A DNA stretch of 64,000 nt, from assembly GCA_021018815.1 (NCBI GenBank), contig JAITYX010000128.1, positions 806,001 through 870,000 on the forward strand, given 5' to 3'. A model generated the notes under the pieces. That model was not told the DNA's origin. It saw only the letters and a program-made list of their open reading frames with translations, and made no database searches. Position 1 is the stretch's first letter. Each line of letters starts with the position of its first letter. Made by a program: the position numbers and the translations under genes. The DNA comes from Talinum fruticosum. Taxonomy: Eukaryota > Streptophyta > Magnoliopsida > Caryophyllales > Talinaceae. This document shows, in pieces, positions 11,618 through 22,907 of the stretch.

Positions 11618-12370
11618 CAAAGGGTATCACAGGCGATTGGGGCAGTTTTCCTTTGGTCCGGCCTTAATCCCCATAGGAATTGCCTATAGACTTGGTTAAC
11701 CTTCTCCAAAACTACTTTAGGTAGAATGAAAATTTGGCACCAATAACTAAACATGCTTAGTAGTACCGAAATGATGAGCTGAATCTTGCCTACATATGAT
11801 AATCTTTGCACTAGCCAAACTCTTATCATCCCCGTGATCTTGTCCAACAACACTTGGCAATCATCTTCTTTCAAACTTTGAGCCTTCATAGGTACCCGCA
11901 CATATCTAAACGGTAATTCCCCTTTTGGTATCCCGTCAAGCTAGCAAGTAACTCATCCTCTTCTTCTTTGACCCCTAGCATCACAATTTGAGATTTCTCC
12001 AAGTTTGCTTCAAGCCTTGATGTGTTTCGAAGTGCTGGAAAGCTATCTCGTATGTTGCTCAAACTTTCCTTATCTTCTCTACAAAACATGAATAAATCAT
12101 CTCGTAAAGTAAAAAGAGCTCAACTTAGGTGCTCTACAATCAAGGTGGAATTTAAATCCCTCATGTGCAGTAGCTATTCTTAGAGCTCTAGTCAGGTACT
12201 CCATTACAAGCACAAAAATTAGTGGTAACATAGGGTCACCTTGTCGAAGTCCTCTACCACTCCCAAAGTAGCCATGTAAAATCCCATTAATTTGAATAGA
12301 GAATTTAGCAAGTAGAAATGCAAGTCATGATCACTTGTACAACCTTCGTAAAATCATTTTTGGGATTAAA
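11618..12370 (-). pseudogene. LINE ORF2 reverse transcriptase, part 1 of a split element
   Basis: On the minus strand, from high to low position: FTKVVQVIMTC, then GRGLRQGDPMLPLIFVLVM (the G-L-R-Q-G-D-P core of plant LINE RTs), then a frameshift, the RT palm and thumb (EANLEKSQIVMLGV), and RVWLVQRLSYVGKIQLI with VYRQFLWG (11640-11850). These are standard non-LTR RT blocks. It is truncated upstream near 12370, so the endonuclease and ORF1 are missing. The reading continues at 6513 after the hAT element. Confidence 0.85.
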
Positions 12371-12739
12371 TAAGGTCTTTGGTCTAGGTGTAATTCCGCA
12401 TGTCAAATGGAAGCTAGTCAATTTACTAAATTAGAAAAAGGAGCTCCTTAATCAATGGAAGAATAAGAGTTTAAACCTCCTACTTGATGCTCTTAGGATG
12501 TGATATCCCAAATTAGGTAATCTACTTGAAGGATTAATAAAGGTACAACAAAAACAGGCCAATAAGTTTCACACACTTGCATACACTTAGTCAAAATAGC
12601 ATACATTTTTTGCCCAACAAAAAGTCAAGACAAGTATTTTATTAAAATTATTTCTAAAAGGTTTGAGATAAAGTGCTCTCCCTTTAAGAATTTGTAATGA
12701 GTTAAATCCATTTTAGTGGAAATGAAACACCTTAAATTT
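12371..12739. other. No gene seen
   Basis: A/T-rich spacer between two LINE fragments. I see no ORF of protein character and no clear repeat ends. Confidence 0.5.
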
Positions 12740-12905
12740 TATAGGGATAATGTATAATTATTTGAGGCAAGGCATTATGACGTGCTACAGGGCTTGTTCT
12801 ATTTGGGATATATTTGCTACGCCTAAATATTCTTTCATTGCTTGGCTAGATGGGTATGAAAGGCTTCTTACAGGGACAGATTACTTGTGTTTTTCCATAA
12901 TTCTG
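12740..12905 (+). pseudogene. LINE zf-RVT fragment
   Basis: The plus-strand frame reads IWDIFATPKYSFIAWLDGYE then RLLTGTDYL, the zf-RVT signature (I-P-K--F--WLA---RL-T-D-L). No RT or RNase H remains beside it. It lies on the strand opposite to the nearby split LINE and is a separate scrap. Confidence 0.6.
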
Positions 12906-12927
12906 TTGGGAACTATACTTGTTGTGC

Positions 12928-13044
12928 AAGGTCGATGCAGTAAACTTGTTGCCATTAATTTTTTAAGTGTAGTTTCAGTCAACAGGAATGGAGAACCATT
13001 TTGCGAAGTGCAAGGTCCATGCATAAACTTGTTGCCATTAATTC
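12928..13044. repeat. Short direct repeat pair, about 37 bp each
   Basis: The unit at 12928-12965 recurs at 13009-13044: GCAAGGTCGATGCAGTAAAC versus GCAAGGTCCATGCATAAAC, both followed by TTGTTGCCATTAATT. The spacing is 81 bp. It looks like a local duplication inside LINE-derived DNA. Confidence 0.75.
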
Positions 13045-13137
13045 GCGCATATAACAACATATGGGTTACAATACAATTATTGACGAGAAGGACATATCAT
13101 GATAAATTATCGTGAGACGATCTCACACAAGACCTAT

Positions 13138-13138
13138 A

Positions 13139-13178
<40 letters not shown>
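13138..13178. repeat. (GT)n(AT)n compound microsatellite
   Basis: About 10 GT/TG units run directly into about 10 AT units. Confidence 0.95.
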
Positions 13179-13179
<1 letters not shown>

Positions 13180-14269
13180 AATTTATTTGCCGGTCCATTC
13201 AAGTATGGGTAAATATTTACTCGACCCACCAATTTTAGATAAATGTTTCTGGATCCATCAAAGTTTAGTTAAAAATAATTTTGAACCAAATCCGGCGGCA
13301 AACTGTAATTTTCGGTTAATATGATGACGTGTCCAAGAAAATGACAATTTTGCCTTTACTAAAAACCAAGTGGCCACGTGGTTTAAGCCGAGTAAAAGAA
13401 AAAAGTTAAAACCGTAACTTACTTTTGCCGACCTACCCGAAAAATCAATGCCGACTAACTTCATCTTCATCCGCTCTTTCTCTGTCTTCACCCTTTGATT
13501 CTCCTCTTTCTCTCTATCTCGATCTTCCATCACCGGATTTAAAAACCCTAGCCTACTATAATTGCTTGTCGTATGTGAGGTAGGTAGGCAGCGAACCCAC
13601 CTTAATTATTGTTCTGTTGGAAATATTCTTCCGGAGAGGTGAAATCGAATTGAAAAATGAGTTCTTCGTTCCCACTTCATCAAAATCATCGAATCCAGTG
13701 CATGAGAAAGCCGAAAGGGAAAGCTTTTCAAAATGCTTTACTTTAAAAAAATTCCAAATTGCTAACAGATTTAGGATTTCTTGGAAGTTGTTAAAATTTA
13801 GTTTAATTCTATGTTTTTTAAGCAAATTTTTTCATGGTAAGAGTAAATTAAGGTAAATAATCAAGAAGTGGTGTTAATTGTGATACATGTGCCTCACTTG
13901 AGGTTTGGGGTTTGAGCATTGTCTCTTTCTCTCTCTCGTCTCTCGTGTATGGGCTTACTCTCGCTCTCTTTGTTTTTTTTCTCTATCACCCTTTCTCTCT
14001 ATGTGTGGTAAAATATGGTATTAAGTGTCCAATTTGAAGTATTTTTTGAATTTCATGTTTGAATATTTTGTATAAAATGATTGAATTTCTGGACTTAATC
14101 TCTATCGTTGTCTTTTGCTATCATCCTCTCTCTCTTTGTTTGGTAAAATCTGATTGAATTTTTGTATAAGATGATTGAATGGAGTTAGTGATGTGAAATC
14201 TGGACAAAAAATTTTCTGTTTTCGATGATTGAATTAATTTTTTTGTTTTGTATTTGTCTTGTGTAGATT
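13180..14269 (+). other. Region upstream of the MULE transposase; no intact gene
   Basis: This includes a CT-rich leader-like segment (13470-13560) and a short ORF at 13657 beginning MSSSFPLHQNHRIQ, which resembles the start of plant GRF-zinc-finger proteins but ends after about 30 codons. It may be the MULE 5' end and leader. I searched by eye for a long inverted copy near 18800-19140 and found none, so the element's ends are not defined. Confidence 0.35.
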
Positions 14270-15270
14270 GAAAGGAAAAGTGTTTTGGCTCTTTATTATG
14301 AGGGAAAAAGAACGTACAAGAACCTCGTAGAATTAGATGAATACTTTTTTAGGCCTTCACAGGGATGCAAAAAGTGTTGTTGTAGGCGAGTGTGAACCTC
14401 CCGATTACTTTGGGTTTTTGTATGGTGCTCTTGGGGGTCAATAAAAAGGAAGTTACCTTTTGTTTATGATGATGATTGAGTTAAATTAGTTAGGTTGTGG
14501 AATTATGAAAAGGGTGACATTCCAATATATATGCTTCCCACCAATGCCCCTTCTAAGTACAATATCCTTGTTAATCGGTTAGATGCTCAAAGTGAAAATA
14601 GTGCAGGGTGGGAAAAACCTCAAGTCTTAAGAATTCCAAATGAAATTGCTCCATCTTTGAGTGAAAGTTAGAGTGAGTCGATGGATTTGAGGAAGTTGGG
14701 GTAAAGGAGTATGAAGCAGCTTGTTGCTGAGAGAAAAGTAAAAATTAGGCCGATAGTTTGATATGTACTCCACATAACCAACTTATCGCCCCATCATGCA
14801 CACCTCCTCAACCCAAAAAGTTGACTTCCTCATCTTCCTCACCTCAGCCAAGAAGCTTAAGGCCCACTCAGGTTTACCTCAACCCAAGAAAGTCATCACA
14901 AGATCATTTTCTACACCTCCTCAACCCAAGAAGCCCACAAAAAGATCGTCCTTGTCACTTGAATCCAAGCAGCCCAAGAGCCCATCCCCTTCACCTCAAC
15001 CCAAAAGAGCCACAAGATCATCCTCATCTCTTGAACCCAAGAAGGCCATTGCCCTATCCCCCTCCCTCAACCCAAAAAATCCATCACAAGGTCATCTTCC
15101 TTACTTGAACCCAAGCAGCCTACTGGCCCTCTCCCCTCTTCTCAACCCAAAAAGCCCATTGCCTCATCCCCTCAACTCATCCCAAAAATCAACTGCCCTC
15201 CCCCTTCTCAACCTAAAAACGAACTGCCTCATCCCCCTCAACTCATCCCAAGAAGCCAATTGACCCTCCC
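14270..15270 (+). pseudogene. MULE transposase amino-terminal region with Pro/Lys/Ser repeat linker
   Basis: One frame at 14290-14340 reads LYYEGKRTYKNLVELDEYFF; another, at about 14485-14660, reads VRLWNYEKGDIPIYMLPTNA. Both have the character of the amino-terminal part of plant MuDR-like transposases. From 14790 to 15270 follows a degenerate tandem repeat of about 45-60 bp encoding variants of PQPKKPT-RSS, a flexible basic linker. Frames change several times. The catalytic part lies at 15490-17345. Confidence 0.65.
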
Positions 15271-15489
15271 CTTAATTCTCAACCCAAAATCCCACTACAA
15301 AAGCATCCTTATCCCAACTCAAAAAGGCCACCGGGGCCATCTCCTCATCTTAGAACATAAGGCCTACTACAAAAGCATCCTTATCCCAACCCAAAAGTCA
15401 TGATGTTCCATCCCTAGATGATATAGATATCGGTTTGTGAGGGCTAGAGGCCTATGATTTGAGATCACTAAGTCAAAAACCTAGGGATA

Positions 15490-17345
15490 ATGATTATACT
15501 AGTGATTATGATGAAGATAGTGATGTATGTAGTACTCGAAGAGGAACCTGATTGTGACGAAATCCCCGACCAAGTTGACAATTGTGATGTTAATGAAGAT
15601 GGAAATCCTTATTATAGGCTTAGGCATATTGCATTGTGTAAGCAAGATACTTGTTCATGGAGGTTTCATGCTAGCAGATTAGGTGATGGTGTAACTTGGC
15701 AAGTTAAGTCTTTGTAGGGTGAGCATACATGCACCAAACTGCAAGCACAATAGGATGGCTTTACACCCATGGGTAGCTAGTGAATTGCTATCGTTTTCAA
15801 GAGGAACTCACTCATGAGCTATGACACCATAAAATTCATTATGATGGACAAGCATGGGCTGGAGATTCCAACACATACATGTCAAAGGGCCAAAAAGTTG
15901 GTTAGAGAATGGGTGAAGGGAAAGCATGATGACTCTTATGCAAGATTACCTGAATACATTGAGGTTATTAAGAAGAGGAATCATGGCACCATAAATTCAT
16001 GTATCAGTGAAGGCCTTGAAAAGATCTTTAAGAGACTGTTCATTTCATTTGAGGCGATGATGAATGGTTTTAAGAGTGGGTGTAGGCCATTCATTGGAGT
16101 GGATGGATGCTTCTTGAAAGGACCGTTTAAAGGTGTTTTATTAACAGCCATGGGTTTAGATACTAACAATGGGTTCTTTCCAATAGCCTATGGAGTTCTA
16201 CCCAAAGAGGATTTCAACAATTGGGCCTACTTTTTAAGGGCATTGAGGCTATGCTTAGATGGAGTTGATGCATCCAAGTTAACTTTTATTTCAAATAGGC
16301 ACAAGGTTTACAGTGATTTAAATCACTGTTTTTTATTTTAGTTAACTGTTTTTTATTTTACTACTTTTTACTTAACTGTATTTTTGTTTGTAGGGTTTAC
16401 TTAAAGCCATGTTTGAGATATTCCCCAAAATTAAGAGGAGAATTTGTGATGTGCACTACTATTTGTGATGTGCACTACTATAGGAATTTCAACAAGAACT
16501 TCCATGGTTTTTTGTTTATGTTATATTCTGTTTATTTCTTTTTCTATTATGAAATATTCTCTTCAAATATGTTTTGTTATGTTTTAATAGCATATTATGT
16601 TGTGAAATATTTTTGTTCTCTTCAAATTTAGGGCCAAAATTGCACCTTCCGTTCGGACAACTTGTAATGTTTATACCAAGCATGTATGCTAGCAAGCCAT
16701 CAAGTCCATTAAGAAAGTGTCGAAGAAGGACTTTGAATGGTTACTTGATGAACCCGTTGAGCACTGGGCTAGGTTCACTTTTGATGAGAAATCAAAATTC
16801 CCGGACAATACCACAAACTTCGTAAAAATCTTGACTGGAAAAATTGTGAAGTATAGATACGAGCGTATATTTGTGTTGTTAGAAGTTGTTAGGAGGAAAT
16901 TTATGAGAACAATAGCAAATAGAGCTCCAAGTAGCTAAGAAGTGGTCAGAAAGGGTTCTTCCAACGATGAAGTTGATTCTTGTCGATATTGAGAAAGAAA
17001 GCGGGTCTTGTAGATTAACCCCAACTGGTATGAGAATCTTAGAGGTTTTGGAAGGTTCAACTCAATGTACAGCTTGATCTCAACACGCATTACCGTGACT
17101 CGTAAGGTTTGGAGCATATCTAGGATACCTTGTAAGCATACCTGCAAGATGTATTATAAGTGAAAGAGGAGACCTTCAATCGTATGTGGATAATGCCTTC
17201 ACTGTCGGGAAGTACCTCTAAACATATGATGTGTGCAGTAATCCAATTCCCAACCCTATTTTCTCGGGGTGAAATAGAATGCCCTAATCTACTTTCCCCT
17301 TTTACTAACATGAAAAGAGGAAGACCCACCAAGTGAGAGGAGAAG
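15490..17345 (+). pseudogene. Mutator-like (MULE) transposase, inactivated, with two recognisable introns
   Basis: Blocks in order: YRLRHIALCKQDTCSWRFHA (the pre-transposase W-R-x-H-A motif), VKSL then EHTC (15700-15730), a DUF-like segment, then the MULE core with FIGVDGCFLKGPFKGVLLTA and FPIAYGVLPKED near 16090-16220. A likely 88-bp intron follows (16306-16393, AAG|GT...TAG|G, phase 0), then LLKAMFEIFPKIKRRICDVH, a probable second intron (16507-16631), VSKKDFEWLLDEPVEHWARF, and a tail with SWIM-like and AT-hook-like GRPTK motifs to 17345. A 19-bp tandem duplication at 16443-16480 and several stops disrupt the frame. Confidence 0.85.
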
Positions 17346-18503
17346 GGACATCACTGAGAAGAGGAAGTGGTTCAAGTAGAAGCACGACCCTAAGATGTAG
17401 TTAATGCAACAAATATGGACCTAACAAAAGGAGTCATAGAGAGTATGGATTGCTTAAAATATTAAAGGGCACCGATAAGTCTAGCTACAAGAGGAAAAGA
17501 GGATGAAATGTGGATAGGCCTCGGAAAGAAGCCCCAACAAAAAGGCCAAGAAAGGTAAAGCCAACCAATCTTCCTCATCAACCCCTACAAGTATAAGGTA
17601 CCTCACTTGATCTGTTTCTTCAACTTCTACCTCTTTTTATTTCTTTTACTTCTCCTCTGTTGTAGTATAAGGTACCTCCACCGATGCTGCTGTCTTTTTT
17701 TTTTTCCAGTTTTCCTCATCTTACTGGTGTTACGGTTTTTCATCATAAAAAGCCGATTCTCGCTCCTTTTTTGTTTCCCCTTCCATTTCAATTTTTCGTC
17801 ATAAACAACCCTCCTTGATGCTTTTTTTTTTTTTTTGCAGTTTTCCTCATTACTGCTGCTCTTCCAAGACCACCGCCATGGTCTTTTTAACCGCACCTTC
17901 TGTTCCTAATAAGTTTGACTGAAAGGAGAACATTAATTATTTGTCAAACATTGTGATTTTTTGGGCTTTGGTTGTGTTTGTCAAACATTGGTTGTGTTTG
18001 CCAAGTGCAAAACTTTTTATGAATTTTTCATTCGTTGTGTTTGTGAATGATTGTCATTTGGACTCTATTTATGTCTCAAGTGTAATATTTGTGTTTGTGA
18101 AGGAAACTATGTCCCCCTTGGTGTGATATTTCTGTTTGTGAAGGATTGTGATTTGGAAACTTTGTTTTATAAACAAGTGGTTGTGTTTGTGAAGGATTGT
18201 AATTCTGATGGGTTATTTTTAAGTTTCGTAATATTGATCATTTTACTTATATTACTCGTTGCTTCAATTTCATACTCATTATATATGCTCTAGTTGTTTT
18301 TCAAATGACAACTTCTTTCAATTGCTAAAACTGATTGCTTCAAGTACAAAATAATTTCTACCCCAAATGAGACTTTTTTCTAATTGTACCATTCATTCTC
18401 ATACCCCAAATGACATCATTTCATATCAACGACTACAACGAGTGCAAAAATTAAACCAATTACAATTAGGATTCTCCCATTCATCTCAACAAGCACCTTT
18501 TTT
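17346..18503 (+). other. MULE 3' region; no gene; degenerate TTGTGTTTGTGAAGG repeats
   Basis: T-rich sequence with poly-T runs near 17697 and 17822. From 17940 to 18210 a degenerate motif near TTGTGTTTGTGAAGGATTGT recurs about five times at irregular spacing. The ORFs here follow base composition and have no domains. Confidence 0.5.
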
Positions 18504-18790
18504 TTATTTTTTATCTCTCGTCAGTTGTAATTGCTCCGTCATCCTATTATTTCCTTCATTCTCATATACTATGCTACCTCGTTCAACGATCGGGTTTGCC
18601 CACTTGATGAATTTTCCACAATTCAAGCATTTGTACAATAACCTTACGGGATTTACACGAGACCTTAATAACTTTATATCTCCAATACTTCCACATTCTA
18701 GGCAATTAACTTCCACCTCATATTGAAAGTAGCCAGCTTTCGGCCCTCTGCAACTCGGAAGAGCTATGCATTTTCTTCTCTTAATTTCCT
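18504..18790 (-). pseudogene. GRF-type zinc-finger fragment, antisense to the MULE
   Basis: The minus-strand frame reads VNCLECGSIGDIKLLRSRVN then LLYKCLNCGKFIKWANP: two C-x-x-C pairs and the G-K-F-x-K-W-A block typical of plant GRF zinc fingers (C--CG, R----P-R-YYKC--C-FFKW). The domain is at about 18590-18720. The frame is open over about 120 codons, but no start codon context, flanking exon or partner domain is seen. It could be a captured host fragment or an accessory ORF of the element. Confidence 0.55.
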
Positions 18791-18917
18791 TAAACAATAT
18801 TAAAATCAATGTATTAAATTTTATACACCAAAATTTGAATATAACCAAATAGGACAAAAAATTATTTAAAAGAAACAACCAAACTTAAAATGAGAAAACA
18901 ATAGAGTTGAGCATTTG

Positions 18918-18918
18918 T

Positions 18919-18956
<38 letters not shown>
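18918..18956. repeat. (GA)n microsatellite
   Basis: About 19 GA units, followed by looser GA-rich sequence to 19045. The ORFs across it are products of composition. Confidence 0.95.
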
Positions 18957-18960
<4 letters not shown>

Positions 18961-19075
18961 TGCACAAACAGACATGCATGTACAGATAGACGAGAGAGAA
19001 TGGCGGCTGCTAAGCAAGGACGAGACAGAGAGAGAGAGGAAGTGAGAAGGGTTAGTTTGTTTCGTTTTGTAGGTT

Positions 19076-21635
19076 ACTCGAAACAAAAGGGTCATTGGTA
19101 CCTAGACAAGTGGATGCTCAAGGTACATGTCTAGAGACACAGGACTCTTCTCGAATTAGAAGAGATGAAAGGAGGAAAAGTCATATTTGGAGACAATAGT
19201 AAGGGGAAGATAATTGGGATTGGTAGAATTGGTGAAGGAGACAACTCAGTTAGTCCAATTTATCTTGTCAAAGCGCTCAAATACAATTTTCCGAGCATTT
19301 CTCAATTATATGAAAAAAGTCAAGAGGTAAGGTTTACTTAGACCAACTGCTTCATTTCGATGCAGTCACCAAAGAGACAAAACTATCAAGTATAAGGTTA
19401 GGTAACACTTACACTATTCTTCTTTCTAATTCTAGTTAAGATTTATCATGTTTAAAAGCTTCTTTGAATGATTATTCGTGGATATAGCATCATAGACTAG
19501 GTCATATTAGTGTGCATACTATCAAAAAGCTTGCATCTCATGGATTAGTTAGAGGTTTACCTAACTTTTCATTTAAGAAAGATAAAATCTGTGATGCATT
19601 CACAAAAGGAAAACAAGTCGGATCATCTTTTAAGCCACTCAAGATAGTGTCTACATCCAAAGTACTTGAATTAATACATATGAATTTGTGTCGTAAAATT
19701 CTTGTCAAAAGCTTAGGAGGTAAATCATATGTGTTAGTTATGGTTGATGATTACTCACGATTTACCTAGGTGTGTTTTCTGAAGAACAAAAATGAAGCTT
19801 TCAAAGAATTCACTAAGATCTAAAGGAAAATCGAAGTTGAGTGTGAGACTCGGATAAGGAGAATTTGAACTAACCATGGAAGGGAGTTTAATTACTCGGA
19901 ATTTGCAGACTTCTATGATAAAAATGGTATCTCCCACAACTTCTCAAGCATCAAGAACTCCTCAACAGAATGGAGTAGTAGAGAGGACGAACAAAATCCT
20001 AGAAGAAATAGGAAGGACAATAATGATTGAAAATTATCAAACTTATTATTTTTAGGCGACAGATCAACGTAGCAAATTACACGCTCAACAGTATGCCTCA
20101 TTCGACCCATACCGAAGAAGAAACCCTATGGGCTATACAAAGGAAAAAAACCTAACATTTCCTACTTCAAACCATTTGGATATAAGTGCTTTGTGTATAA
20201 CAATGGTGAGGAACATCCGACCAAGTTTGATGCAAGGTCGGATGAAGGTATTTTTCTAGGTTACTCATCTCATAGCAAAGCTTATAGAATCTTTAACAAG
20301 AGAACTAACAAAGTAGAAGAAAGTATCCACGTTGTCTTTGATGAAATTGACCATGGCAGGACAAGTAAATCTACTTTCTCAAATCTCAAGCTCAACCGAG
20401 ATGAAGATGACATAGCGAAGCTAAGCTCCGAATGAACCAAAACAAAGGAACTAAGCTAACTCGGATTAAGCCAGCTCAAGAACTAGCTTAGACTCGCCGA
20501 AGGACAAGCTAATGAAGAAGATTAACAAGCTGAACCAGTTGAAGATCGAACATTCAACCAACAAACCTGGTAAATCAAAGGACAGGTAAAGCTTTCAAAT
20601 ATGCATCTAGTCACCCACCTGAGAACATCATTTTTGACATCAACAGTGGGGTAAGAACTCGTTCTTCTTTGCAAAAGCTATGTTCATTTTCAGCATTCAT
20701 TTGATTGATTGAATCTAAAAATGTACTAGAAACCCTACTTGAACCTGGTTGGGTAGAGGCCATGTAAGAAGAAGTAACTCAATTTGAAAGAAACCAAGTC
20801 TAGACTCTAACCAAATGACCTTTTGACCACCCAATTATAGGAACCAAATAGGTTTTCAAGAACAAACTGGATGAGGGAGGGTTGGTAGTCGAAAAAAGGC
20901 AGATTAATTGCTCAAGGAGATAACTATGAAGAGGGAATTGATTGTGGGGAAACTTTTGCACCTATTGCTAGGATTGAGGCAATTGGAATTCTCTTAGCAT
21001 TTGCATCAAGCATGAACATTTCAAGCTTTATGAAATTCATGTTAAGTGTGCATTTCTTAATGTTACATTCAAGAAGAAGTTTATGTTGAGCAACCCCTAG
21101 ATTTGAAAACTCTCAATTTCCAAGTCATGTTTTCAAATTGCAAAAAGTTTTGTATGGTCTAAAACAAGCTACCGTAGTTTGGTATGAAAGACGCAGTAGT
21201 TTCTTGGCTGAAAATGACTTCAAGAGAGGACTTATTGACAATACTCTTTTCACAAAAACTAGGGGAATGATTTTCTCATTATTCAGATTTATATTGATGA
21301 CATTATCTTTGGAGCTAGTAATGAAACCGTATGCCAAGAGTTTTCCGAGTTGATGAGACAGGATTTCCAAATGAGCATGATGGGAGAACTCAACTTCTTC
21401 CTTGGATTGCAAACCAAACAACATAAGGATGGCATTTATGTACATCAATCAAAATAAACCAAGGAGTTATTGAGAAGTACAAGCTCCAAGATGCAGAACA
21501 TGCAGCGAGCACCAATGAGTAAGCAGTATCAAATTGCACTCGGATGAGAAAGGTAAAGTTGTAGATCGAAACTCAATAGAGATATGATTGGATCTCTACT
21601 TTATCTTACATCTAGCAGGCCGGATATCATGTTTA
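19076..21635 (+). pseudogene. Ty1/copia pol remnant (protease, integrase, reverse transcriptase)
   Basis: Order along the plus strand: protease region with HWYLD and EEMKGGKVIFGDNSKGK (19090-19210), GAG-pre-integrase WHHRLGHISVHTIKKLASHG (19485-19545), integrase core ending YVLVMVDDYSRFT (19725-19770) with the C-D-A zinc region before it, capsid-side FKPFGYKCFVYN and FLGYSSHSKAYRIFN (20165-20300), then RT with IYIDDIIFGASNE (21290-21320), MMGELNFFLGL and SLLYLTSSRPDIMF (to 21635). This is copia order (integrase before RT). RNase H and LTRs are missing; it stops abruptly at the fold-back sequence. It has many stops and frameshifts. Confidence 0.9.
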
Positions 21636-21961
21636 AACTATTATAGGAACCACTTTTAACTCGTGGTTATAAATGACCTTTAACTATGGTTAACCAACAT
21701 TGTGTATGTGGTCATCGTTATATGTAACATCTTTTACTACGGTTCAAAACCGTTGTTAAATGTTACTTATGACGATGATTTAGATGTAAGAACCGTCGTC
21801 ATATATAAACCGTAGTAAAAGATGGTACATACAACGATGACCACATACACAACGCCGGTTAACCGTAGTTAAAGGTCATTTATAACCATAGTTAAAAGTG
21901 GTTCTTACATCTAAATCATTGTCATAAGTAACATTTAACTAAGAATCGTTGTTAAATGTTA
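21636..21961. mobile_element. CACTA-like fold-back sequence at the outer edge of the palindrome
   Basis: The left arm (about 21648-21746) and right arm (about 21807-21908) are near-complementary for about 100 bp (GTGGTTATAAATGACCTTTA versus TAAAGGTCATTTATAACCAT). The centre and right tail are also mutually inverted (TTAAATGTTACTTATGACGA versus ATCATTGTCATAAGTAACAT). The left end AACTATTATAGGAACC resembles a mutated CACTA terminus. Motifs AACCGTAGT(A/T)AAAG match those in the 3487-6427 element. It lies exactly where the copia remnant stops and the gypsy arm starts, so it may be an insertion or a rearrangement remnant. Confidence 0.6.
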
Positions 21962-22234
21962 CTAGGAAAAGAAAAATTAAGTCCTTGGTTTATGTAAGTT
22001 CCAAAATATAATAACGGAATCGTTTAAATGCATGTATGTATGAACATAATTTTTACATCGTTGTCATTTGTGTCATATCATAAAAAATATGGAGTGCTTT
22101 AGCCTTGTCTCTAGTATCGGGAGACGGAGGTAATGCCTAAACTCTTATTTTATCTTCCGCCACTTTAGGTCATTTTGGTTAACGCGAATTTCTTATTAGT
22201 TAATGAATTGAGATAAGTTGGGGTGTGATAGTGG

Positions 22235-22246
22235 TGGTATCGAGCC
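22235..22246 (+). promoter_or_regulatory. Primer-binding site of the left gypsy copy
   Basis: TGGTATCGAGCC, near-identical to the initiator-methionine tRNA site TGGTATCAGAGCC of many plant LTR elements, lies four bases after the LTR end (22230, ...GTGATA; ...GTGACA in the right copy). Confidence 0.8.
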
Positions 22247-22907
22247 TAAGTTTTTGGTTCTATATTTAAATGTTAAAATAAGGCAAAGAAGTTTGGGCAG
22301 GAGAAGAAGGTTATGATGTATGGGATAACTATGAGGCTGATGTTTCTAGTGATTCTAGTGATGTTGTAAGTATGGTTAATATTCCGTAGTCCCCGAAAAT
22401 CATCCGGATAAGTTCTAATGATAGTGTTGTGCTAGATGTTGAGGAAGATGAGATGGTTTAAAGTGAGTCATGGAGTTTGGGGTCCCGACACCAGTAACAA
22501 CAACAATATGGATTTCATGCAATAAGAGCTGAAGGGGAGGGAAAAGTTAATGGAATTTAGAGTAACTAACTGTGTAAGATATGTAAATATGTAAAGCAAG
22601 TATTTAATATAAACTAACCGAAAAAAATAGAAGGAAAAGAGAGAAGGAGTGGAACTGTATAGCCCATAGGTATGGGTATTGTAGGGTTAGAATAGTAACT
22701 AATCTAACCCCTTCCCTCCACCCATTTTTGAAGGTAGACATTTTGTAAATCTACCATTGGAACAACAATACTTTGGTGGAACAATGTATGATATAACTTT
22801 TAATAAATAAAGAAAGTTTTTATGTATATATATGTATATTCTATCGGTTTGACACATGCACAAAAAAAACTAAAACTAATCATCATTGTTCTTTCATATT
22901 GGGTAGA
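22247..22907 (+). other. Gypsy 5' leader between PBS and gag
   Basis: Non-coding leader. An acidic stretch near 22300-22470 (a frame with EEDEMV) is too broken to call. The same sequence recurs inverted at 40310-40970. Confidence 0.55.

Noticed and set aside
13180..18900. Defined terminal inverted repeats for the MULE
   Set aside because: I looked for an inverted match to 13180-13300 near 18800-19140 and found none; ends remain unknown.
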